Both the position numbers and the translations under genes were made by a program. 8,362 nucleotides of DNA from Betaproteobacteria bacterium. GTDB taxonomy: Bacteria > Pseudomonadota > Gammaproteobacteria > Burkholderiales > Burkholderiaceae. The stretch spans positions 1 to 8,362 of the forward strand of contig JAGWXN010000143.1 in NCBI GenBank assembly GCA_018969885.1, given 5' to 3'. This document shows, piece after piece, positions 1-6,979 of this stretch. The stretch's first letter is position 1. Every line of letters starts with the position of its first letter. Below the pieces are notes generated by a model, which saw nothing but the letters and a program-made list of their open reading frames with translations, did no database searches and was not told where the DNA came from.

Positions 1-408
1 CTGCTACCCCTGCGCGCAGCACTGCCGCACATGATGTCGCAGGGCGGCGGCGCGATGATCTGCGTTGCCTCGGATGCAGCCAAGGTCGCCACGCCTGGAG
101 AATGTGCAATTGGCGCAGCAATGGCGGCGGTTTCAATGTTCTGTCGCACCTTGGCAATTGAGGCGAGACGATCCGGAATACGCGTCAACTGCGTCACACC
201 CAGCATCGTCCAGAACACACCGCTCTTCGAAAAGGTGATGCGGGATCCTTTTGCTTCGCGACTCTTTTCAAAAGCCGTACACCGGGCTGCGCTAGGCGTC
301 GCGGAGCCCGAAGATCTCGCGCAGCTGATCGTTTTCCTCGCCAGCCCCGCCGCAGCGCGGCTCACCGGACAGACGATCAGCGTCAACGGCGGGATTTCGG
401 CAGCCTAG
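1..408 (+). CDS. Short-chain dehydrogenase/reductase (SDR), 3' part, lacking the catalytic Tyr and Lys
   Basis: C-terminal 135 residues of an SDR-fold protein; the reading frame is open to base 1, so the NAD(P)-binding Gly-rich motif and the true start lie outside the window. Family landmarks are clear: the strand ending in VAS with the conserved catalytic-position Ser (codon at 70-72), the stretch GIRVNCVTPS that replaces the usual RVNxVxPG, and the C-terminal LTGQTISVNGG typical of classical SDRs. Aligned without gaps on Ser and on RVN, the YxxxK positions read Ile (109-111) and Met (121-123). The proton donor and the cofactor-binding Lys are therefore both absent, and the protein is unlikely to be an ordinary dehydrogenase. 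It could be a non-catalytic partner of another SDR, or have a changed activity. No frameshift or stop is seen. Local GC (about 58% over 61-300 by hand count) is below that of the ABC genes. Family call is firm; role is unknown. Confidence 0.88.
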   Translation: MLPLRAALPHMMSQGGGAMICVASDAAKVATPGECAIGAAMAAVSMFCRTLAIEARRSGIRVNCVTPSIVQNTPLFEKVMRDPFASRLFSKAVHRAALGVAEPEDLAQLIVFLASPAAARLTGQTISVNGGISAA

Positions 409-428
409 GTTGGGGGGTGCGGATCCAA

Positions 429-464
429 GCTGGTTCATCGACTCACGTCTGTAACCGAACCAGC
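429..464. terminator. Inverted repeat between convergent genes, possible bidirectional terminator
   Basis: Perfect 8-bp inverted repeat, GCTGGTTC (429-436) and GAACCAGC (457-464), with a 20-base loop. It lies in the 152-base gap between the converging SDR and TauD-type genes, where a shared terminator would be expected. No T-run follows on either strand and the loop is long, so it does not meet the standard for an intrinsic terminator. The rest of the gap (465-560) shows nothing I can name. Confidence 0.3.
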
Positions 465-560
465 CAAAGCGTTGAGCAGCAATCGGTGGCACAAGACCAG
501 GGTGGCGCAAAAACAGGCGGTGCACCTTCCCAGCATGACTGGCCAGGACACGTCTGTCGA

Positions 561-1442
561 TCAGGCGCTCACTGACTCCCGCACGCGCGGCTTGCCGCGT
601 ACGCTGATTCGCCACAACAGGCGGGCGATATCGTCCTGTAACGAGCTGGGTAGGCCGATCGGCGAGGCGCGATGCATGGTCGACAGCGTGTCGAAGATGC
701 ACACATCACCAACCTCGTATCGATGCGAGTAGACGAAGCGGTCCTGCACGCAATGTTCCTTCATCCGGTAGATGAAATCCGAGCCCTCCTGGTCGCTCAT
801 GCCGCGGATCCGGAAGGCGCCGTGCCCCACCGCGTAGATAGCCTTGCGACCTGTCACCGGATGCGGCATGACCAGTGGGTGCCAGCAGGTAGGAACCGCT
901 TCCACCTGACGATCACTGGCCAGCGAGGTCACTTCATACTCATCCTCTCGCAGGCGAGTCTGCCCGTAGAGGTGCCCCACGGTGCAGCGGTCGGCATACG
1001 CCCGAGTCGCGTCATCGAGCGCGTCATAGGCGGCCGCCATGTCGGCAAAGTGGGTCTGCCCGCCCACCTTGGGCACGATCAGCGAATAAAGCATGGTTGC
1101 GCTCGCAGGCACGGCCTCATAGGACTGATCGGTGTGCCATAACGCCGCGCCATTACGGGTCCTGTCGTCCCGATCCCGCTCCTCGGTATTGCCGATCGTC
1201 ATCATTGCTGGCCAGTCCTTCATCCGCATGTGATCGAGCACATGCGGGATCGGTTTGCCCCACTGTTCGCCGAAGCGGTAATAGCTCGCTTTATCCAGCT
1301 GCTGTTCCTTGATCACGAGCACGCGGTAGTCGTAAAGCGCCTGCGTGAGCGTGAGCATGAGGTCATCGGTCAGGTCGCGGCTCAGGTCGACGCCGCGGAT
1401 CTCGGCGCCGCAGGCTGCGGCGATCGGTGTGATGGTGACCAA
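561..1442 (-). CDS. TauD/TfdA-family Fe(II)/2-oxoglutarate dioxygenase
   Basis: Predicted cytoplasmic oxygenase that would couple 2-oxoglutarate decarboxylation to hydroxylation of a small substrate; in this family hydroxylation often releases sulfite, an aldehyde or a similar group. With the TTG start at 1442 the protein has 293 residues, close to the usual 280-300. It opens with the family-typical TITPIAAACGAEIRGVDLS. The iron ligands are visible: His103 and Asp105 in WHTDQSY, and His257 in STMHRASP. Thr130 in GGQTHFAD and Arg274 or Arg278 in RLLWR are the expected 2-oxoglutarate contacts. The His-to-Arg distance is 17, against 11 in E. coli TauD and TfdA, which implies a loop insertion of about six residues. 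The frame continues upstream to a TTG at 1496, but an AGAAGGGG ribosome site and the start of family similarity both favour 1442. The gene is divergent from the ABC operon and convergent with the SDR. Substrate unknown; taurine is not implied. Confidence 0.9.
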   Translation of the reverse strand: MVTITPIAAACGAEIRGVDLSRDLTDDLMLTLTQALYDYRVLVIKEQQLDKASYYRFGEQWGKPIPHVLDHMRMKDWPAMMTIGNTEERDRDDRTRNGAALWHTDQSYEAVPASATMLYSLIVPKVGGQTHFADMAAAYDALDDATRAYADRCTVGHLYGQTRLREDEYEVTSLASDRQVEAVPTCWHPLVMPHPVTGRKAIYAVGHGAFRIRGMSDQEGSDFIYRMKEHCVQDRFVYSHRYEVGDVCIFDTLSTMHRASPIGLPSSLQDDIARLLWRISVRGKPRVRESVSA

Positions 1443-1449
1443 GACGCTA

Positions 1450-1457
1450 CCCCTTCT
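1450..1457 (-). promoter_or_regulatory. Ribosome binding site that sets the TTG start of the TauD-type gene
   Basis: On the - strand AGAAGGGG lies just upstream of TTG at 1442-1440, with AGAAGG nine bases from the start codon. No ATG or GTG sits at this point in the frame. The further-upstream TTG (1496) would add 18 residues rich in Arg and Pro that do not resemble the family N terminus. Confidence 0.6.
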
Positions 1458-1483
1458 CGTTATTCGCGGTCGATCAGGGCGCC

Positions 1484-1512
1484 ATGATCGCCGCAAAACT
1501 GGCGTTGCTCAA
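1484..1512 (-). promoter_or_regulatory. Candidate sigma-70-type promoter for the TauD-type gene
   Basis: On the - strand TTGAGC (1512-1507) is followed after 17 bases by GATCAT (1489-1484). The -35 box matches consensus well and the -10 box matches at four of six positions. Transcription would begin near 1477 and leave a leader of about 35 bases. This is pattern matching only; the -10 box is weak. Confidence 0.3.
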
Positions 1513-1550
1513 GGCGCGACAGCGGACTAGGAAAGCCTCACCGGTTCTCC

Positions 1551-1580
1551 TTGACGCCTGGCGGCATCGGCGTCTAGCAT
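1551..1580 (+). promoter_or_regulatory. Candidate sigma-70-type promoter of the ABC operon
   Basis: TTGACG (1551-1556) is followed after 18 bases by TAGCAT (1575-1580), five of six and four of six consensus matches. Transcription would start near 1587 and give a leader of about 50 bases before the binding-protein gene. It is the best match I found in the 193-base divergent region, and it overlaps a perfect inverted repeat that could be an operator. Confidence 0.4.
1553..1574. promoter_or_regulatory. Candidate operator: perfect 6+6 inverted repeat inside the promoter
   Basis: GACGCC (1553-1558) and GGCGTC (1569-1574) are exact reverse complements separated by 10 bases, with half-site centres 16 bases apart. 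The repeat spans from the candidate -35 box to the edge of the -10 box, where a bound repressor would block RNA polymerase. No regulator gene lies in the window, so the cognate protein is unknown. Confidence 0.35.
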
Positions 1581-1635
1581 CCGAGCGGTCCAGCGCCCCT
1601 AGAGGCCGCCCGTCAATTATCAGGAGGAGCCCCCC

Positions 1636-3165
1636 ATGAAATCGTTCCTGCAACGTGCGGCCTTCGCACTGGCTGTTTCGGTATCGGTCGCAGCGCCGTA
1701 CACCGCGAGCGCCCAGCCGAGCGGCACGCTGACCGTCGCGCTGCCCGCCGAGCCTGCAACGCTCGATCCGCACAAAGGCAACACGCGTTACAACTACCTG
1801 TTCAACTCGAACATGTTCGAGGGGCTCATGGTCCGTAACGACAAGGCCGAACTGGTCCCCGGCATCGCCGAGTCTCATACGGTCTCGGCTGACGGACTGA
1901 CCTATACCTTCACGCTCCGGCAGGGCGTCAGGTTTCATGACGGCTCGCCCCTGACGGCGGAGGACGTCAAGTTCTCGCTTGAGCGCGCGACCAACCCCGC
2001 GACCAAGAACCCCTTGCTCTCCTTTATCAGGACAATCGACAAGGTCGAGATCCTCGATGCGAACCGCGTCGCCCTGACTCTCAAGGAGAAGGACGCTATC
2101 TTCCTCAAGAAGCTGACCTTCGCCGGCTGGATCGTCCCGCGCGCCTACCTGCAGCAGGTGGGTGACGAGGGCTTCGCCCGGCGGCCGATCGGGACGGGTC
2201 CGTTCCGCTTCGTCTCCCGCTCGATCAACGAGCGGATCGAGATGCAGGCCAACGAACAGCATTGGGGCTGGGTCCCCAAGGTGCGCACGCTGGTGCTGCG
2301 CACGGTGCCCGAAGACGCAGTACGCCTGGGCATGCTGCAAACCGGCGAGGCCGACATCGTCGCCGAAATGCCACCGCCGCTGCTTGACCGCATCAGCGCG
2401 ATTCGGGGCGTAAAAACGCTCTCCCACCCCAGTGGCGAGATCTACTGGCTGGTGCTCAATATCAAGGATGGCGCCAAAGACAGCCCGCTCCTCAACCGTG
2501 AGGTCCGCATTGCCCTCAATCATGCAATCGATCGTCAGGCCATCATCAAGAATGTTCTGCGCGACCAGGCCGAGCAGATCCCGGGCGTTCTTGCGCCTTC
2601 GGTGTCGGTCGTCGATCCAAACTTCAAGCCCTATGCCTACGATCCGGCGCGGGCCCGCAAGATCCTCGCCGATGCTGGCTATCCGAACGGCTTCAAGATC
2701 GACATGTACGGTTCGGTGGGCCGCTATACGCTGGATCGCGACATCAACCTCGCACTGGCCAACCAGTTGAAAGCGGTCGGTGTCGAGGTCAACTTAAACC
2801 TGTGGGACTCGGCCAAGTGGGTTAGCGACCTGCCGAAGAAGTACTACCCGATGAGTTATCAGGCCTTTGGGAACACGATCTTCGACCCTGAGGGCCTGAT
2901 GATCTTCGGCGTGCACAGCAAGGCCTTCTGGTCCTTCTATCGCAACGAGAATGTCGACAAGCTGATCGACGAGTCACTGTCAATCACCGACCAGAAAGCC
3001 CGTGACGCACATTTCCAGAAGATCGACCGCGCGATGCATGACGACGCCTCGCATATCTTTCTTTGGGAGAACAAGATCCTGTTCGGTATCCGTGACCGCG
3101 TAACCTGGCAGCCGCGCCCCGGCGATAACGTCTACAAGTTCTGGACCGCCAGCGTCGGCAAGTGA
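1636..3165 (+). CDS. ABC transporter substrate-binding protein, family 5 (peptide/nickel type)
   Basis: Periplasmic receptor of the importer encoded just downstream. It has 509 residues, usual for cluster C (DppA/OppA) binding proteins. A Sec signal peptide is clear: basic start with Lys2 and Arg7, hydrophobic stretch 8-20, and an ASA cleavage site at 24-26 before Gln27. There is no lipobox Cys, so the mature protein should be soluble. Family landmarks are RFHDGSPLTAEDVKFSLER (99-117), IGTGPF (185-190) and REVRIALNHAIDR (288-300). An AGGAGG ribosome site (1622-1627) lies eight bases before the ATG. The ligand cannot be read: members of this family bind di- and oligopeptides, nickel complexes, opines, glycosides and other solutes. 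The adjoining oxygenase and aldolase genes suggest the ligand is an organic acid, amino acid derivative or small peptide to be catabolised. Only one base separates its stop from the next start. Confidence 0.95.
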   Translation: MKSFLQRAAFALAVSVSVAAPYTASAQPSGTLTVALPAEPATLDPHKGNTRYNYLFNSNMFEGLMVRNDKAELVPGIAESHTVSADGLTYTFTLRQGVRFHDGSPLTAEDVKFSLERATNPATKNPLLSFIRTIDKVEILDANRVALTLKEKDAIFLKKLTFAGWIVPRAYLQQVGDEGFARRPIGTGPFRFVSRSINERIEMQANEQHWGWVPKVRTLVLRTVPEDAVRLGMLQTGEADIVAEMPPPLLDRISAIRGVKTLSHPSGEIYWLVLNIKDGAKDSPLLNREVRIALNHAIDRQAIIKNVLRDQAEQIPGVLAPSVSVVDPNFKPYAYDPARARKILADAGYPNGFKIDMYGSVGRYTLDRDINLALANQLKAVGVEVNLNLWDSAKWVSDLPKKYYPMSYQAFGNTIFDPEGLMIFGVHSKAFWSFYRNENVDKLIDESLSITDQKARDAHFQKIDRAMHDDASHIFLWENKILFGIRDRVTWQPRPGDNVYKFWTASVGK

Positions 3166-3166
3166 C

Positions 3167-4093
3167 ATGCCCGGAACGGGCTACCTGGTTGAGCGACTCC
3201 TCCAGGCCATTGTCTGCATTCTCGGGATCTCGGTGATCGTCTTCGCGATCACCTACCTGATCGGCGACCCCATTCACCTGCTGCTGCCGCCCGAAGCCTC
3301 GGCGACTGATCGAGAGACCTTCCGGGCGGCGATGGGTCTCGACCGTCCGGCGCTCGAGCGCTACGGGCTGTTCCTCGCCAATGCGATACAGGGCGATCTG
3401 GGGCAGTCCTATCGCTACCACATGCCAGTGATCGAGGTCGTGCTCGAGCGCTTCCCCGCAACGCTCGAACTCGCCCTGGCGGCGATCCTATTCGCGATCG
3501 TCCTGGGCATCGGCTCCGGCATGCTGTCGGCAGTGCGGCCCGGCAGCGTCTGGGATCGGATGGTCGAGTTCGTCGCCTTATCCGGCATGGCGGCGCCGAC
3601 CTTTTGGGTTGGCATCATGCTGATCTGGGTCTTCGCGGTCGAGTGGCAAATGTTTCCGACCTCGGGTCGCTCGGGTGCGCTGTCGCTGGTGCTGCCCTCG
3701 ATCACGCTAGGGCTCTATTCGGCCGCGGTGATCTCGAGGATGACCCGCTCCACGCTTCTTGAGGCGCTGGGCGAGGACTTTGTCCGCACGGCAGTGCTGA
3801 AGGGCGCGCCACAACGGGTGATCCTGTTCGTGCATTGCCTGAAATACGTGCTTCCGGCACTGGTGACCATCGTCTCCCTGCAGTTCGTGCTACTCCTTGC
3901 CGGCGCGGTGATCACCGAAACGGTGTTCTCCTGGCCGGGGGTCGGGCGGCTCTTGGTTCAGTCGGCCAGCGGTGGTGACTACCCGGTCGTGCAGGGCATC
4001 ACGTTGCTGCTGTCGGTAGCATTCGTGCTGATTCAGTTGCTGGCGGATCTGCTGCAGTTTGCGCTTGATCCGCGGCTGCGTTCGTCTACCTGA
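3167..4093 (+). CDS. ABC transporter permease, DppB/OppB type
   Basis: First inner-membrane permease subunit, 308 residues, about six membrane helices (roughly 10-32, 99-121, 132-156, 172-190, 226-250, 274-297). Family landmarks: GDLGQSY (76-82) in the first periplasmic loop, the EAA-type coupling loop EALGEDFVRTAVLKGAP (199-215) that contacts the ATPase, ETVFSWPGVGRLL (251-263), and the C-terminal DPRLR. It begins one base after the binding-protein stop, with only a weak GGCAAG ribosome-site match, so translation is probably coupled. It would pair with the second permease to form the channel. Confidence 0.94.
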   Translation: MPGTGYLVERLLQAIVCILGISVIVFAITYLIGDPIHLLLPPEASATDRETFRAAMGLDRPALERYGLFLANAIQGDLGQSYRYHMPVIEVVLERFPATLELALAAILFAIVLGIGSGMLSAVRPGSVWDRMVEFVALSGMAAPTFWVGIMLIWVFAVEWQMFPTSGRSGALSLVLPSITLGLYSAAVISRMTRSTLLEALGEDFVRTAVLKGAPQRVILFVHCLKYVLPALVTIVSLQFVLLLAGAVITETVFSWPGVGRLLVQSASGGDYPVVQGITLLLSVAFVLIQLLADLLQFALDPRLRSST

Positions 4094-4096
4094 GGT
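4091..4096 (+). promoter_or_regulatory. Ribosome binding site that sets the GTG start of the second permease
   Basis: TGAGGT overlaps the stop codon of the first permease gene; its GAGG core lies eight bases before GTG at 4104. The alternative upstream TTG (4059) would overlap the previous gene by 35 bases and add a polar, Arg-rich leader not typical of DppC proteins. Confidence 0.6.
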
Positions 4097-4103
4097 CCGA
4101 TAC

Positions 4104-4937
4104 GTGCGCACCCGTTTCGACCTGCAGTTTGCGTTTGCCCTGGTGGTGATCGCGCTTTTCCTGGTGGCGGGGGTGTTCGGCGGCTGGATCGCGCCCTACG
4201 ACCCCGCGCAGCAGGACCTCACCCAGACGCTCAAGCCGCCTGCCTGGCACCCCGACGGCAGCCTGGCTAACCTGCTGGGCACCTCGCCGCTGGGTCAGGA
4301 CGTGCTGAGCGGGCTGCTCGCGGGCGCGCGGGTGTCGCTCCTCGTCGCCTTATGCGCAGTGGGCCTGTCCGGCGCATTCGGGGTGGTGATCGGTCTGATC
4401 GCGGGCTATGTCGGGGGCTGGCTCGATGCCCTGCTGATGCGGCTCGCAGATATCCAGATCTCGATTCCCTTTATCCTGCTCGCGATCGCACTGATTGGCG
4501 CGCTCGGGCCCAGCCTCGCCAATGTGATCCTGGTGATCGCGATCACCAACTGGGTGGCCTACGCCAAGCTGGTCCGCACCGAGACCGCAAGACTGCGGCA
4601 ACGCGATTTCGTCCGCTTTGCGCGGGTCTGCGGCACGCCCTGGCCAGTGATCTTCGCGCGCCACCTGCTGCCCAATGTGATGAACTCGGTGGTCGTCCTG
4701 GTGACGCTCGACATTGGTAAGGTGATCATCTTCGAATCGGGGCTCAGCTTCCTGGGCCTGGGGGTGCAGCCGCCTACCCCATCATGGGGCGGCATGCTGG
4801 CTGATGGCCGCAAGTACATCAACATTGCCTACTGGACCTCGCTCTTTCCAGGCATCGCGATCTTCCTGGTCGTGCTGTGCGTGAACTTTGCCGGTAACTG
4901 GCTGCGCGTGCGTACCGATCCGAAGGCGGCGCCATGA
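4104..4937 (+). CDS. ABC transporter permease, DppC/OppC type
   Basis: Second inner-membrane permease, 277 residues from the GTG start, near the usual 280-300. The N terminus has one membrane helix (10-27) followed by the IAPYDP motif typical of DppC proteins. LGTSPLGQDVLSGLL (58-72) matches the family LGTDxxGRDVLSR signature, but the second Arg is replaced by Gln. Further helices lie at about 77-105, 116-138, 140-157, 193-210 and 246-266. The EAA-type loop is in QRDFVRFARVCGTP (166-179), and LSFLGLGVQPPTPSWGG (214-230) is a strong family landmark. Its stop overlaps the next start by four bases (ATGA). An 18-bp perfect palindrome lies within the coding sequence at 4531-4548. Confidence 0.94.
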   Translation: MRTRFDLQFAFALVVIALFLVAGVFGGWIAPYDPAQQDLTQTLKPPAWHPDGSLANLLGTSPLGQDVLSGLLAGARVSLLVALCAVGLSGAFGVVIGLIAGYVGGWLDALLMRLADIQISIPFILLAIALIGALGPSLANVILVIAITNWVAYAKLVRTETARLRQRDFVRFARVCGTPWPVIFARHLLPNVMNSVVVLVTLDIGKVIIFESGLSFLGLGVQPPTPSWGGMLADGRKYINIAYWTSLFPGIAIFLVVLCVNFAGNWLRVRTDPKAAP

Positions 4938-5980
4938 CGGGAGCGCCCGATCAGGCCTTCAAAGGTAACGAGCCCCCTCTCCTCGAGGTCGCCGGACTGC
5001 GTACCCATTTCCGGACGCCACGCGGCGTGCTGCGTGCCGTCGATGGCGTGAACCTGCGCGTGGCGCGTGGCGAGATCCTGGGCATCGTCGGAGAATCCGG
5101 CTCCGGGAAGAGCGTGCTGGCGCAGTCGATCGTCCGGGTGGTCCCGCCCTCCCAGCTCGCTCAAGCGCAGGGCGCCGTGCGCTTTGACGGAATCGATCTG
5201 ATGGGACTGGACGACGAGGGCATGCGCGCCCTGCGAGGCGCGCGGATCGCAATGGTCACCCAGAACCCCAGCACCGCGCTCAATCCCGTCTTCCAGGTGC
5301 GTTCGCAGATGCTGGAGACCTGGCGATTCCATCCCGACCGGCGGCGCTCGGGCATTGATGCCGAATCACGAATGCTGGAACTGCTCGCCGAGGTCCAGTT
5401 GCCCGCGCCCGAGCGGGTCGCGCGCAGCTATCCCTTCCAGCTAAGTGGCGGGATGAAGCAACGGGTAGCGATCGCAATGGCGCTAATGGGCGAGCCTGAT
5501 CTGCTGATCGCCGACGAGCCGACCACCGCCCTCGATGTCACGATCCAGGCCCAGATCCTCGAGCTGATCCGCAATGCGCGGCAGATTCACGGGACAGCAG
5601 TGATCCTGATCACGCATGATCTGGGTGTGGTCGCGCGCCTATGCGACACGGTCGCCGTGATGTACGCCGGGCGGATCGTCGAGTACAACCGGACGCGCGC
5701 GTTGTTCGAACATCCCGCACACCCGTACACGCGCGGACTGCTCGCATCCAATCCTGTCTTCGGCCGGCGTCGTGCGAGCCTTACTGCGATGCCCGGGCAG
5801 CCCCCCGATCTGCTCGCCCTGCCTGGCGGCTGCGCCTTCGCGCCCCGTTGCAGTCAGGCTGAGGAGCGCTGTCGTCGTGAGGAGCCGCCTGTGGTCGCTT
5901 TGCCCGGCGGCTTTCATCACCGTTGTCCGGTGGCGGGCGACGTGCGCGCCGTGAATACAGCCAATAGCGGGCCGCCATGA
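4934..5980 (+). CDS. ABC transporter ATPase, DppD/OppD type, with C-terminal four-Cys motif
   Basis: Cytoplasmic ATPase, 348 residues. Walker A GESGSGKS (53-60), Q-loop Gln110, signature LSGGM (170-174), Walker B LLIADEP (190-196) with catalytic Glu195, and switch His228 are all intact, so it should hydrolyse ATP. The C terminus has the oligopeptide-transporter HPYTRGLL element (263-270) followed by Cys300, Cys306, Cys313 and Cys331 (C-x5-C-x6-C-x17-C). In DppD-type proteins such a motif is known to hold an iron-sulfur cluster. GAAGG at 4922-4926 is a reasonable ribosome site seven bases before the ATG. It overlaps its neighbours by four bases on both sides, indicating coupled translation of a 1:1 pair with the next gene. 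Confidence 0.95.
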   Translation: MTGAPDQAFKGNEPPLLEVAGLRTHFRTPRGVLRAVDGVNLRVARGEILGIVGESGSGKSVLAQSIVRVVPPSQLAQAQGAVRFDGIDLMGLDDEGMRALRGARIAMVTQNPSTALNPVFQVRSQMLETWRFHPDRRRSGIDAESRMLELLAEVQLPAPERVARSYPFQLSGGMKQRVAIAMALMGEPDLLIADEPTTALDVTIQAQILELIRNARQIHGTAVILITHDLGVVARLCDTVAVMYAGRIVEYNRTRALFEHPAHPYTRGLLASNPVFGRRRASLTAMPGQPPDLLALPGGCAFAPRCSQAEERCRREEPPVVALPGGFHHRCPVAGDVRAVNTANSGPP

Positions 5981-6960
5981 TCGAGCTTCGCGACCTCCGC
6001 AAGCATTACCGGGTCACACGCGGGGGCTGGTGGTCGCGCTCGCGAGCCCTCTTGCGCGCGGTCGATGGCGTGAGCTTCTCGGTGGGTCAGGGCGAGTCGG
6101 TCGGGCTGGTCGGTGAATCTGGCTCCGGTAAGTCAACGATCGGTCAGCTGGTGCTTGGGCTGATCGCGCCCACTGCCGGCAGCATCGTCTTCGATGGCCG
6201 CCCCTTGCCTGCCGGGTCGGCTGCGGTGGCCGCCTTGCGTGGTAAGGCCCAGGTCGTGTTTCAGGATCCCTATGACGCACTGAGTCCCCGTCAGCGCGTA
6301 CGTGAAATCGTGAGCGAGCCGCTACGTAGCCTGCGTCGCCATCGCCAAAGTGAGCTCGAGGATCTGGCCGTGCGGTCGCTCGAGCGGGTAGGACTGCATG
6401 CACGTGATCTCGACAAGTACCCCCACCAGTTCAGCGGCGGCCAGCGCCAGCGCATCGGTATCGCGCGCGCGATCTCGGTGAGCCCCCGCTTCATCGTGCT
6501 CGACGAACCCGTGTCGGCGCTCGATGTCTCGATCCAGGCTCAGGTCGTCAATCTGCTCATGGAGATCCGGCGCGAGCAGGGTATCGCTTACCTGTTCATC
6601 TCGCACAACCTGGCAATCGTTGAGCATAGTTGCGACCGGATCGTTGTGCTGTATCTTGGCAAAGTCATGGAGATCATTCCGACCGAGCGATTGCATGCGG
6701 ATCCGCTGCACCCGTACACACGCGCGCTGGTCGATGCGATTCCGATCCCCGATCCCGCTCTCGCCCAGGCGACCGAACCGCTGGCCGGCGAGATTCCGGA
6801 CCCCGCCAACCCGCCTGCCGGCTGCCGTTTCAGCAGCCGATGTCCCCTCGCGACCGAGCGATGCCACGCCACTGAGCCCGAACTGATCGAGCATCAGCCC
6901 GGACACTGGATGGCCTGCCACCGGCAGGCCGACCTGCCCATTCCTTCCCTCATCACCTGA
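5977..6960 (+). CDS. ABC transporter ATPase, DppF/OppF type, with C-terminal four-Cys motif
   Basis: Second ATPase of the importer, 327 residues. Walker A GESGSGKS (46-53), Q-loop Gln96, signature FSGGQ (152-156), Walker B FIVLDEP (172-178) with catalytic Glu177, and switch His210 are all present. The C-terminal segment carries LHPYTRAL (244-251) and Cys283, Cys289, Cys296 and Cys314, with the same C-x5-C-x6-C-x17-C spacing as the partner ATPase. The ATG lies in an ATGA overlap with the previous stop and lacks a strong ribosome site of its own, so it is probably translated by re-initiation. It closes the transporter part of the operon; the oxygenase gene follows after 19 bases. Confidence 0.95.
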   Translation: MIELRDLRKHYRVTRGGWWSRSRALLRAVDGVSFSVGQGESVGLVGESGSGKSTIGQLVLGLIAPTAGSIVFDGRPLPAGSAAVAALRGKAQVVFQDPYDALSPRQRVREIVSEPLRSLRRHRQSELEDLAVRSLERVGLHARDLDKYPHQFSGGQRQRIGIARAISVSPRFIVLDEPVSALDVSIQAQVVNLLMEIRREQGIAYLFISHNLAIVEHSCDRIVVLYLGKVMEIIPTERLHADPLHPYTRALVDAIPIPDPALAQATEPLAGEIPDPANPPAGCRFSSRCPLATERCHATEPELIEHQPGHWMACHRQADLPIPSLIT

Positions 6961-6979
6961 CACCAACAAGGAGACCGCC

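Noticed and set aside
672..1142. 156-codon open frame on the + strand opposite the TauD-type gene
   Set aside because: The - strand frame carries the complete iron- and 2OG-binding residues. This frame is its shadow.
1479..1493. GGCG...CGCC inverted repeat near the - strand promoter as an operator
   Set aside because: Only four bases per arm with mismatched centre, which is expected by chance in GC-rich DNA.
1527..1552. Four-codon mini-frame on the - strand (GTG AGG CTT TCC TAG) behind an AAGGAG, as a possible leader peptide
   Set aside because: Too short to judge, upstream of the best - strand promoter candidate, and without an attenuator-like hairpin after it.
1474..2523. Long open frame of 349 codons on the - strand opposite the binding-protein gene
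   Set aside because: The + strand frame has a clear signal peptide, ribosome site and family motifs. The antisense frame is a by-product of high GC and resembles no family I know.
4052..4133. 12-bp direct repeat CTGCAGTTTGCG at 4052-4063 and 4122-4133 across the permease junction
   Set aside because: Both copies encode the membrane-edge residues LQFA in the two permeases. No target duplication or inserted element lies between them, so chance and codon use explain it.
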